Shown: positions 28,389-35,438 of the stretch, piece by piece | Layout: the number at the start of each line of letters is the position of its first letter | Position numbering within the stretch: the first letter of the stretch is position 1 | NCBI GenBank assembly: GCA_041655765.1 | Contig: JBBAEU010000013.1 | Location: forward strand, 1 to 64,000 | Length of the DNA: 64,000 bases | Direction: 5' to 3' | Source: Brumimicrobium sp041655765 | GTDB taxonomy: Bacteria; Bacteroidota; Bacteroidia; Flavobacteriales_D; Crocinitomicaceae | The notes under the pieces: generated by a model | Told to the model about the DNA's origin: nothing | Seen by the model: only the letters and a program-made list of their open reading frames with translations | The model's database searches: none | Position numbers and translations under genes: made by a program

Positions 28389-28889
28389 GTGATAGACAAA
28401 ATTACTCATTGGATGATTGAGTTCCAGTTCATTACAAAATGGATTTTTTTAATCTCTTTTGTTTTGGTTTTCCTGTTTCTTTATAAGTTCGTCAAGTCAC
28501 GCGTTAGAGGAAATCTTTCACCTCAAATGACGTATGCAATTTCATTGATATTTGTTGTTTCTACAATTATTATTGCTTTGCTTTATCGAAAAGAATTTAT
28601 TTCGTTTTTGGCTTTTGGTTTAGCAGGTCTAGTTTATTGGATTGTTTATTTTGGATATACACCGAAATGGTCTCCTTCCTTTATAACGACTTTCTTTTTT
28701 ATTTTTTTGCCAGTTTCTTTAGCAAACTTTATTTCCATTCAAGATTCTATTCCAATTTTCAGTCTTAATCAATATGATTTGTCAGGATTACATATCCTTT
28801 CAATCCCGTTAGAGTTGTTTTATTTAGAATTTTTATTGTCTTATGTTGGCGTAATAATATTCGAAACAATAAAACAAAAAAGCACGTAA
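28389..28889 (+). CDS. Hypothetical polytopic membrane protein
   Basis: Protein of 166 aa with about five hydrophobic helices and a polar VKSRVRGNLSP loop near residue 35. No family is recognised with confidence; the alternating aromatic-rich helices recall small carotenoid-cyclase-like or other integral membrane proteins, but I see no signature. The start is GTG; an ATG at codon 9 is an alternative. A consensus promoter just upstream supports expression. Confidence 0.65.
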   Translation: MIDKITHWMIEFQFITKWIFLISFVLVFLFLYKFVKSRVRGNLSPQMTYAISLIFVVSTIIIALLYRKEFISFLAFGLAGLVYWIVYFGYTPKWSPSFITTFFFIFLPVSLANFISIQDSIPIFSLNQYDLSGLHILSIPLELFYLEFLLSYVGVIIFETIKQKST

Positions 28890-28948
28890 TTCATACATGC
28901 TTCCTTGTTTTTAAAGATACCCAAAAACTTATTTCTGAATATCACTGC

Positions 28949-28995
28949 AAGACCATTTTGCATATCGTTGATTAGGATGGTTTTCAAATGGTCTT
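28949..28995. repeat. 10-bp perfect inverted repeat downstream of the SSB array
   Basis: AAGACCATTT (28949-28958) and AAATGGTCTT (28986-28995) are exact complements separated by 27 bases. They lie just beyond the stop of the last ssb-like gene. There is no T-run on either side, so this is not a standard intrinsic terminator. Confidence 0.45.
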
Positions 28996-29011
28996 AGGTC
29001 GATAGCGAGTT

Positions 29012-29332
29012 TTAACTCAAAGCGACAACATTATTTGCCTCAATTGAAGTATAAGTTCTTGGCTTTCCGTTTTTAGATAGATACTGTTTTGTAACGATCT
29101 TTCCGGTTAACGCCAATTGAGTTCCTTTTTTAGTTGCTTTAACAATGTAGTTGGCAGTTGGTCCCCAAGCGTAAATTGTATGCCAAAAAGTTTTTGTTTC
29201 TTTTTCACCATTATTTTTGACGTAACGCTCGTTCGTTGCCAATGTAAAACGGACTCTTTTTTTACCGTTATCGTAATTTGTGATTTCTGGGTCGATTCCC
29301 ATGTTCCCGATTAGTTGAACTTGATTTTTCAT
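29012..29332 (-). CDS. Short SSB/OB-fold protein, array member 4
   Basis: Single-stranded-DNA-binding (OB-fold) family protein of 106 aa. SSB landmarks are present: QLIGNMGIDPEI at the start, VRFTLATNERY, FWHTIYAWG, the basic-hydrophobic GTQLALTGKI, and TSIEANNVV at the end. There is no Gly/Pro-rich linker or acidic DDDIPF-like tail, which canonical SSB uses to recruit partners. It shares NGKPRTYTSIE-type sequence with array member 3, 19 bases upstream, so these two are the closest pair. Last of four tandem ssb-like genes on this strand. Confidence 0.85.
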   Translation of the reverse strand: MKNQVQLIGNMGIDPEITNYDNGKKRVRFTLATNERYVKNNGEKETKTFWHTIYAWGPTANYIVKATKKGTQLALTGKIVTKQYLSKNGKPRTYTSIEANNVVALS

Positions 29333-29351
29333 AGTATTGTCTTTTTTTAAG

Positions 29352-29675
29352 TTATAAAATAATTAAATCATTTACCTCTATTTCTGTGTATGATTGAGGC
29401 TTCCCATTATTACTGTAATGTTTTGACCTTAATCGACCTTCTATGGCAAGGCCTTGACCTTTTTCGCAGAGTTCTTCAAGGATTGGAATCCATTTTCCCC
29501 AAGCTGTTAGACGATGCCAATTTTTAGTAAAACAGGTTTTTCCATTTTCATCTAAGTAAGGTTCGGATGTAGAGAGTGAAAATTTTACGACTCTTTTGCC
29601 ATTTTCTAGTCGTACGATTTTCGGATTACTTGTCATTTGCCCGACTAAGTTTACAAAGTTTATTTCTTGTATCAT
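29352..29675 (-). CDS. Short SSB/OB-fold protein, array member 3
   Basis: OB-fold protein of 107 aa: NLVGQMTSNPKI, VVKFSLSTSEPY, WHRLTAWGKW, GLAIEGRL, and SYTEIEVNDLI. It is the most diverged member: it starts MIQEINFVN and has Cys residues (FTKNWHRL preceded by KTCF, and EELCEK). No acidic tail. It lies 116 bases after member 2, a gap containing a long inverted repeat, and 19 bases before member 4. ssDNA binding is inferred from the fold. Confidence 0.82.
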   Translation of the reverse strand: MIQEINFVNLVGQMTSNPKIVRLENGKRVVKFSLSTSEPYLDENGKTCFTKNWHRLTAWGKWIPILEELCEKGQGLAIEGRLRSKHYSNNGKPQSYTEIEVNDLIIL

Positions 29676-29705
29676 GATTGAAAGGTTTTAGGTTTTTAAT
29701 TTAAT

Positions 29706-29778
29706 AGAGGCACCTGACTTATGTTTACATTCTTTTCACTAAATCACAATAAAACAATAGATTTAGCCAGATGCCTCT
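29706..29778. repeat. Imperfect 13-bp inverted repeat inside the SSB array
   Basis: AGAGGCACCTGAC (29706-29718) faces GCCAGATGCCTCT (29766-29778): 11 of 13 pairs, 47-base AT-rich loop. It occupies the gap between array members 2 and 3. It could be an attenuator, an RNA-processing hairpin, a protein-binding site or a small non-autonomous mobile element; the sequence does not decide. Confidence 0.5.
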
Positions 29779-29791
29779 TCATTAATTGATA

Positions 29792-30133
29792 TTACTTGTT
29801 TTCAGGATTTGCAACAATAAATTCTCTTAACTGAATTTCAGTTTTATATACTGTTTCACCTTCTTTTGTTTCAAAAGAGCCATTGATTAATTTTCCTTCT
29901 AAGGCAATTTTATTTCCTTTGGAAAGATTCTTTTGACAAATTTCAGCCATTTTATTCCAAGCTACAATGTTATGCCAAGATGTTTTTGTTACCCATTCGC
30001 CATTTTGTCCTTGGTAAGACTCATTGGTTGCTACACTAAATTTTGCAACTTTACCTTCTTTTCCAAATTCTTTTATTACAGGATCTCCTCCTAAGTTTCC
30101 GATTAAATTCACTGAGTTACGTATTGTATTCAT
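29792..30133 (-). CDS. ssb: Single-stranded DNA-binding protein, array member 2
   Basis: SSB-family OB-fold protein of 113 aa beginning MNTIRNSVNLIGNLGGDP, with VAKFSVATNESY, SWHNIVAWN, GNKIALEGKL and TEIQLREFIV. Very similar in layout to member 1 (MNTLRNTVSLIGRLGKDP), and the two also share upstream leader sequence, so they look like a tandem duplication. It ends at NPENK without the conserved acidic tail. It may bind ssDNA as a dimer or tetramer; the housekeeping ssb gene is probably elsewhere. Confidence 0.9.
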   Translation of the reverse strand: MNTIRNSVNLIGNLGGDPVIKEFGKEGKVAKFSVATNESYQGQNGEWVTKTSWHNIVAWNKMAEICQKNLSKGNKIALEGKLINGSFETKEGETVYKTEIQLREFIVANPENK

Positions 30134-30188
30134 GTTTGTACTTTTTAATTAATAAATGTTTGATTGAATTTCTAGATTTTGTTTTTGA

Positions 30189-30533
30189 TTAAGCTTCCTC
30201 GTTTTTTGAATCAAACGAAATAAAATCACGTACCGATATTTCCGTAGATGTGCGTTTTTCTTTTTCTTTTGTTTCAAAGTCGTTGTAAACCAACTTGCCA
30301 TTTAATGCTAGACTCATCCCTTTTTTAAGTTTCTTGCAACGTTCCGCCTTCGCTCCCCACACAACAATGTTATGCCATGTTGGTACGCTTATCCACTCGC
30401 CTTTCTTATCTTTGAAAGACTCGTTCGTGGCAAGTGTAAAACGTGCAACTTGATTGTTTTCACCGAATTTTGTGATGATTGGATCTTTTCCTAAGCGTCC
30501 AATTAAACTTACTGTGTTACGTAATGTGTTCAT
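30189..30533 (-). CDS. ssb: Single-stranded DNA-binding protein, array member 1
   Basis: First gene of the array, 114 aa: VSLIGRLGKDPIITKF, VARFTLATNESF, TWHNIVVWG, GMSLALNGKL, TEISVRDFI. The C-terminus SKNEEA is weakly acidic but has no terminal Phe motif. The gene is 55 bases upstream of member 2. The short 5' leader (ATG preceded by TTTACAAAC-type sequence and an AATTAATTAA block) recurs before member 2. Upstream lies a small hairpin GCTGA/TCAGC near 30579-30591. Confidence 0.9.
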   Translation of the reverse strand: MNTLRNTVSLIGRLGKDPIITKFGENNQVARFTLATNESFKDKKGEWISVPTWHNIVVWGAKAERCKKLKKGMSLALNGKLVYNDFETKEKEKRTSTEISVRDFISFDSKNEEA

Positions 30534-30777
30534 GTTTGTAAATTTTAATTAATAATAGTTTGAACAAATTCAATCGAGCTGACTTTCAGCAATCGACAGT
30601 GCAAAGATGAGGACACAAAAAATCTGAAATCGGTTATTAAGCAATTGTTGTCGAATATTAGTCGTTTGTAACTGATTAAAACCGTTTTTAACGCTGATTT
30701 TATTAAGAAATACAATAATTTAAAAAAGAAAGGATTTTTTTGAAAATTATATTAAAAATAAATTTAAATAGTACTAT

Positions 30778-31011
30778 ATGAAGTCCAAGAATCTGGAAGA
30801 ACTTGTGGGTAAAATTATTTGTAATAAATATTATTCAGATACACTAATATATAAAGTCTTAGATTATTTTGATGTCACCAAAAAATACACAATACTTAAT
30901 TTATATAATGGAAATGTATCTCCTATCTATTATGACACTCTCATTGAATTCTATAAAAAGTATAATGGTTCTGAAGTAAGTTCAATTAGTAAATGCGACA
31001 AAAGGTCATAG
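30778..31011 (+). CDS. Hypothetical 77-aa protein
   Basis: Small soluble protein rich in Tyr, Lys and Asn; no signal peptide, membrane helix or known motif. A possible weak promoter (TTTG at 30739-30742, 16 bases, TAAATTTA at 30759-30766) lies just before its ATG. It is divergent from the SSB array and ends about 100 bases before the IS30-catalase fusion. It may be a genuine small gene or part of the accessory sequence brought in with the array. Function unknown. Confidence 0.45.
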   Translation: MKSKNLEELVGKIICNKYYSDTLIYKVLDYFDVTKKYTILNLYNGNVSPIYYDTLIEFYKKYNGSEVSSISKCDKRS

Positions 31012-31109
31012 GATAATTGATTTTTTTCAAATGAAAGGGCATAAAGCCCTCTCACCTGAAATGGTAAAATTTCATTATTTTGTGTCCTCGACCAAAAGTT
31101 GCAAAAATT

Positions 31110-31237
31110 ATGAGACATCTTACCGTAGAACAAAGATACATTATTGAAGCGTATTTAAAGATAGGAAAGTCAAAAGATTTTATTTCTAAAGAGTTAAATG
31201 TTCATCGTTCAACTATTTACCGAGAGATAAAAAAAAA
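31110..31237 (+). mobile_element. IS30-family transposase remnant (N-terminal HTH only)
   Basis: The first about 43 codons read MRHLTVEQRYIIE..., STIYREIK: the N-terminal helix-turn-helix that binds the terminal repeats in IS30-family transposases, beginning at the usual MRHLT start. The rest of the transposase (DDE domain) is absent. The remnant runs directly into catalase at a run of nine A (31229-31237). A short inverted repeat TGAAAT/ATTTCA (31057-31074) just upstream may belong to the old element end. Confidence 0.7.
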
Positions 31238-32681
31238 GAAATTATATTCTGTTTCGGGTCGCCCGATTGCAGAGAACCAAAATGTGAAAACAGCAGGCAA
31301 GAGAGGACCAATGTTGTTAGAAGATTACTGGTTTTTGGAGAAACTATCTCATTTCGATAGAGGGGTTATCCCAGAAAGAAGAATGCACGCTAAGGGCTCA
31401 GGTGCTTTTGGAACATTTACAGTAACACATGATATAACCAAATATACCAAAGCAAAAATTTTCTCGAAAGTTGGAAAGAAAACAGATGCTTTTGTTGGAT
31501 TTTCAACTGTTGCAGGGGAAAGAGGGGCTGCCGACGCAGAAAGAGATATCCGTGGCTTTGGAATAAAGTTTTATACAGAAGAAGGCAACTGGGACTTAGT
31601 CGGGAACAATACACCTGTGTTCTTTTTAAGAGAACCTTATCGTTTTCCAGATCTAAACAAGGCTGTGAAACGTGACCCAAAAACCAATTTAAGAAGTGCA
31701 AATCACAATTGGGACTTTTGGACACTTATGCCAGAAGCTTTACACCAAGTTACAATTACAATGAGCGACAGAGGAATACCGAAATCTTATCGAAACATGA
31801 ACGGTTATGGAAGTCATACTTTTAGTTTAATTGATAAAGACAACAAGAGACTTTGGGTGAAGTTTCATTTAAAAACAGAGCAAGGAATTAAAAACCTAAC
31901 CAATAAAGAAGCGGCCGAAATAATTGGAAAAGACAGAGAAAGCCATCAAAGAGATCTATTTGAGGCGATTGAAAAAGGTGATTTTCCTCGTTGGAAAATG
32001 AAAATCCAACTGATGACAGAAGAACAAGCAAAAAAATGCCCTTTTAATCCATTTGATTTGACAAAAGTGTGGCCTCATGGAGATTATCCATTATTGGATG
32101 TGGGAGTTTTGGAGTTAAATAGAAACCCAGAAAATTACTTCGCCGACGTAGAGCAAGTCGCTTTTAATCCTGCAAACGTAGTTCCTGGAATTGGTTTTTC
32201 ACCAGATAGAATGTTACAAGGTAGATTATTTGCTTATGGAGATGCACAGCGATATCGCTTGGGTGTAAATCATTATCAAATACCTGTAAATAAACCCAAA
32301 TGTCCTCTTCATAATTCATCAAGAGACGGCGCAATGCGAGTAGATGGTAATGAAGGTAGTACTTTACATTATTTCCCGAATAGCTATCAGCAATGGGAAG
32401 AACAAAAAGAGTACACCGAACCGCCAATGAGCATTGAAGGAGATGCATTTCATTATGACTTTAATGAGGATGACGATGATTTTTACACACAACCTGGCAA
32501 CCTTTTTAGAATTATGAGTAAGGAACAGCAAGAAGTTTTATTTAATAATACAGCGGCAGAAATTAGTGGAGCTGAGGTGTTTATTCAAGAAAGACATATT
32601 GTAAATTGCTATAAAGCAGATCCTAAATATGGAGAAGGTGTTGCAAAAGCGCTTGGGTTAGACATTAAAAAAATAATTTAA
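31110..32681 (+). CDS. Catalase fused to IS30 transposase N-terminal HTH
   Basis: Haem catalase (clade 3-like KatA) decomposing hydrogen peroxide, about 478 residues, preceded in frame by about 44 residues of an IS30 transposase HTH; total 523 aa from the ATG at 31110. Catalase signatures: SGRPIAENQN at the domain start, active-site IPERRMHAKGSGAFG (distal His), NWDLVGNNTPVFF (Asn), and the haem-ligand site RLFAYGDAQRY (proximal Tyr). No native ATG is left at the catalase start: the first internal Met is 30 codons inside the domain, so translation must come from the transposase start. The near-invariant Arg of VRFSTVAGE is Gly here (AFVGFSTVAGE), which may weaken haem binding. It may be active, or a decaying chimera. 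A TTG 10 codons further upstream is a less likely start. Confidence 0.88.
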   Translation: MRHLTVEQRYIIEAYLKIGKSKDFISKELNVHRSTIYREIKKKKLYSVSGRPIAENQNVKTAGKRGPMLLEDYWFLEKLSHFDRGVIPERRMHAKGSGAFGTFTVTHDITKYTKAKIFSKVGKKTDAFVGFSTVAGERGAADAERDIRGFGIKFYTEEGNWDLVGNNTPVFFLREPYRFPDLNKAVKRDPKTNLRSANHNWDFWTLMPEALHQVTITMSDRGIPKSYRNMNGYGSHTFSLIDKDNKRLWVKFHLKTEQGIKNLTNKEAAEIIGKDRESHQRDLFEAIEKGDFPRWKMKIQLMTEEQAKKCPFNPFDLTKVWPHGDYPLLDVGVLELNRNPENYFADVEQVAFNPANVVPGIGFSPDRMLQGRLFAYGDAQRYRLGVNHYQIPVNKPKCPLHNSSRDGAMRVDGNEGSTLHYFPNSYQQWEEQKEYTEPPMSIEGDAFHYDFNEDDDDFYTQPGNLFRIMSKEQQEVLFNNTAAEISGAEVFIQERHIVNCYKADPKYGEGVAKALGLDIKKII

Positions 32682-32997
32682 TCTCAAAGCAAAAACATTT
32701 TGTAATCAAAGGTAATACTATCTTGTATGACTAAATCGTACCTTGTACTGGAGAACAAATATTAAAGAAGGTAATCAATAAAATGACATCCTTTTTTAAT
32801 TGCTTTTTATATGACGGAAAACCATTGAAGAAATTAATCCCTAAAAAAAAAAACGTTATTGTTGCATAAAAAAATAACAGAAATAACTTTAAGATAAAAG
32901 AAAATATATAGTTTTAGCTTTAATTTTGAGCTTGAATGATTTTTCTATATAATTAATATAGTAAAAACATGAGTTCAAAAGAATTGATTTTTAGTTT
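32682..32997. other. Intergenic region, no gene seen
   Basis: 316 AT-rich bases between the catalase chimera and the CNNM-family gene. A sigma70-like pair TTGAGC (32926) and TATAAT (32948), 16 bases apart, may be chance in such AT-rich sequence. No hairpin with a T-run was found after the catalase stop. Confidence 0.4.
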
Positions 32998-34092
32998 ATG
33001 GCTTTATTATTAGTTTATCTTCTTAGTGCACTTATTGTCTCATTTGTTTGTTCATTAGCAGAGGCAACATTGCTATCAACCCCCATTTCTTATCTTAAAT
33101 CGAGGATAGAACAAGGTGATAAAGGTGCTAATCAGTTATATAAGCATAAAGAAGATGTGGATAGAGCGTTATCTGCAATTCTTACGCTAAATACGGTTTC
33201 TCATACCGTGGGGGCCGCGGGAGTTGGTGCTCAAGCAGTCATCGTTTTTGGAGAAGCATATTTTGGACTTGTTTCAGCTATTTTAACAATTCTCATCTTA
33301 GTTATTACAGAAATAATTCCCAAAACATTGGGAGCAATATATAGTAAAAGTCTTGTAGGTATTACCGCTAAAATTATTAACGCAATGATTTTTGTTGCTT
33401 ATCCGTTGGTAATGGCTTCCACTGCATTGACAAAATTTTTGTCGAGAAATAAATCCGAATACACAACAAGTAGAGAAGAGGTTTCTGCTTTGGCAAATTT
33501 AGGAACAGAAGAAGGTCTTTTTGCAGACAAAGAAAACAAAATTATTCAGAATTTGATTAAACTTAAATCTGTAAAAGTCTCTGATGTCATGACACCGCGT
33601 GTTGTGGTAGTTTCAGCAGATGAAGAAATGTCGCTACAAGAGTTCTTGGAAAACAAAGAGTTTTTGCATTTTTCAAGAATCCCTGTATATCAAACAAACA
33701 AAGAAAATATCACAGGTTATGTTTTTCGTTCATTGGTTTTTGAAAAATTAGCAGAAGACCAATTTGGACTTAAGCTAAAAGACATAAAACGGGATATTTT
33801 AACTTTTTATGAAAGTACAACCTTATTTAGTGCTTGGGATAAGATGTTATCAGAAAGAGAGCACATTTCTGTTGTCATTGATGAGTACGGTGGAATTGGC
33901 GGTATAACAACACTGGAAGATATCATCGAATCACTTCTTGGCTTTGAGATCATAGACGAAAAAGACAAAGTGGATGATATGCAACAGTTTGCCATGGAAA
34001 GATGGAAAGAAAGACAAAAGAAATATGACCTTTTAAAATCCAACGAGGAGAAGAAGGATGTTAAAAATGAGGTGAAGGGTGATGGTGAATAG
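32998..34092 (+). CDS. CNNM/DUF21 and CBS-domain membrane protein (HlyC/CorC family)
   Basis: Protein of 364 aa: an N-terminal DUF21 (CNNM transmembrane) domain with four hydrophobic segments (about 1-145), including EIIPKTLGA, then a CBS pair (about 190-320) that starts VSDVMTPRVVVV and ends EYGGIGGITTLEDIIE. The usual C-terminal CorC/HlyC domain is missing; the protein ends in a charged tail. Family members are linked to Mg/Co efflux or homeostasis. The gene stands alone between the catalase chimera and convergent lysA. Confidence 0.88.
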   Translation: MALLLVYLLSALIVSFVCSLAEATLLSTPISYLKSRIEQGDKGANQLYKHKEDVDRALSAILTLNTVSHTVGAAGVGAQAVIVFGEAYFGLVSAILTILILVITEIIPKTLGAIYSKSLVGITAKIINAMIFVAYPLVMASTALTKFLSRNKSEYTTSREEVSALANLGTEEGLFADKENKIIQNLIKLKSVKVSDVMTPRVVVVSADEEMSLQEFLENKEFLHFSRIPVYQTNKENITGYVFRSLVFEKLAEDQFGLKLKDIKRDILTFYESTTLFSAWDKMLSEREHISVVIDEYGGIGGITTLEDIIESLLGFEIIDEKDKVDDMQQFAMERWKERQKKYDLLKSNEEKKDVKNEVKGDGE

Positions 34093-34138
34093 AGTCCATG
34101 AAGTCGAATTTTATATATGAAATTAAAGCCTTTAAACC

Positions 34139-35344
34139 TTAACTTTCAAAAACATCAATTTGATTTGTCAACAATTGCTTAAACTCATCTCGTTTTCGGA
34201 TTAAATATGCTTTGCCATCCATAAATAATACTTCGGCTGGCTTTAAGCGACTATTGAAATTCGAGCTCATCTCAAATCCGTATGCACCTGCATTTCGAAA
34301 CACTAAAACATCATCTTCTCGTATTTCACTTATTTTTCTGTCCCATGCAAAGGTGTCTGTTTCGCAAATATTTCCAACTACAGTATAAATTCGCTCTTTC
34401 CCTTTGGGATTAGAAATATTTTCAATTCTATGATAAGATTCGTAAAACATGGGTCTTAATAAATGATTAAACCCAGAATTTACTCCTACAAAAACAGTAG
34501 CAACAGTTTGTTTGATAACATTGGAGTTGACAAGGAAATGACCGCTTTCACTGACCAAATATTTACCAGGCTCAAACCAAAGTTCAAAATCACGGTTTGT
34601 TTTCTTTTTGAAATCATTGACAAACTTTGTTACCTCTTTCCCCATTTTTTTGACATCAGTCGCTTCTTCACCATCCCGATAAGAAACCTTAAAACCACTT
34701 CCCATATCGATGTATTTGATATTCTCAAAATCTTCAAGTATATCAAACATGATCTGTAGTCCTCGGATAAAAACTTCAACATCTTGAATCTCACTTCCTG
34801 TATGCATGTGTAGCCCTTCAACATTGATGTTTGTAGTTTTAATGATACGCAAAGCATGGCGGAGTTGATGAATGGAAATTCCAAACTTACTGTCGATATG
34901 TCCCGTAGAAATATTGTAGTTTCCACCAGCAAATATGTTTGGGTTAATACGTATAAAAATGGGATAACTATTTCCATACTTATTACCAAATTGTTCTAAA
35001 GCAGATAAGTTGTCGATATTGACGTGTACTCCCATCTGTATTGCCTCTTCAATTTCTGAAAATGCTACACAATTTGGTGTAAAAAGAACACGGGAAGAAT
35101 CAATGCCAGTGCTTAAAACCAATTTAACTTCGTTGATGCTTACACAATCAAAGTTAGCTCCTAACTGTTTAATATATTTTATGATATTGATGTTCGTTAA
35201 CGCTTTAGCTGCGTAAAAGAAACGTGTTTTATCATCAAAAGAAGATGTGAGTTTTTCATATTGATTTTTGATTTTCTCTACATCATATACATAAGTTGGT
35301 GTGCCAAAAGTTTCTGCAATTTGAAGTAAATCTTGATTTCTCAT
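34139..35344 (-). CDS. lysA: Diaminopimelate decarboxylase
   Basis: PLP enzyme of the alanine-racemase-fold type III, 401 aa, last step of lysine synthesis. The PLP lysine is in FFYAAKALTN (about residue 48), the HTGS motif in LHMHTGSEI (about 181), and the C-terminal GNICETDTFAWD supplies the catalytic Cys from the neighbouring subunit; AGAYGFEMSSNFNSR is near the end. Converges on the CNNM gene. A TAnnTTTG -7 box lies just upstream (35379-35386). Confidence 0.94.
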   Translation of the reverse strand: MRNQDLLQIAETFGTPTYVYDVEKIKNQYEKLTSSFDDKTRFFYAAKALTNINIIKYIKQLGANFDCVSINEVKLVLSTGIDSSRVLFTPNCVAFSEIEEAIQMGVHVNIDNLSALEQFGNKYGNSYPIFIRINPNIFAGGNYNISTGHIDSKFGISIHQLRHALRIIKTTNINVEGLHMHTGSEIQDVEVFIRGLQIMFDILEDFENIKYIDMGSGFKVSYRDGEEATDVKKMGKEVTKFVNDFKKKTNRDFELWFEPGKYLVSESGHFLVNSNVIKQTVATVFVGVNSGFNHLLRPMFYESYHRIENISNPKGKERIYTVVGNICETDTFAWDRKISEIREDDVLVFRNAGAYGFEMSSNFNSRLKPAEVLFMDGKAYLIRKRDEFKQLLTNQIDVFES

Positions 35345-35378
35345 CTTAGAGTTTTAAAAAAAAATAGTAATGATTGCA

Positions 35379-35386
35379 CAAATATA
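35379..35386 (-). promoter_or_regulatory. Possible -7 box for lysA
   Basis: On the minus strand TATATTTG matches the TAnnTTTG consensus about 35 bases before the lysA ATG. No TTTG -33 box stands at the usual distance, so this is tentative. Confidence 0.35.
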
Positions 35387-35438
35387 TAGATAGCAAATAT
35401 TTATTTGGCAGAAATTGTAAAGAAAACATCATAAAAAG

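Noticed and set aside
31080..31109. TTG start giving ten more residues to the IS30-catalase protein
   Set aside because: IS30 transposases begin MRHLT or similar, which matches the ATG at 31110; the upstream codons look like non-coding IS end.
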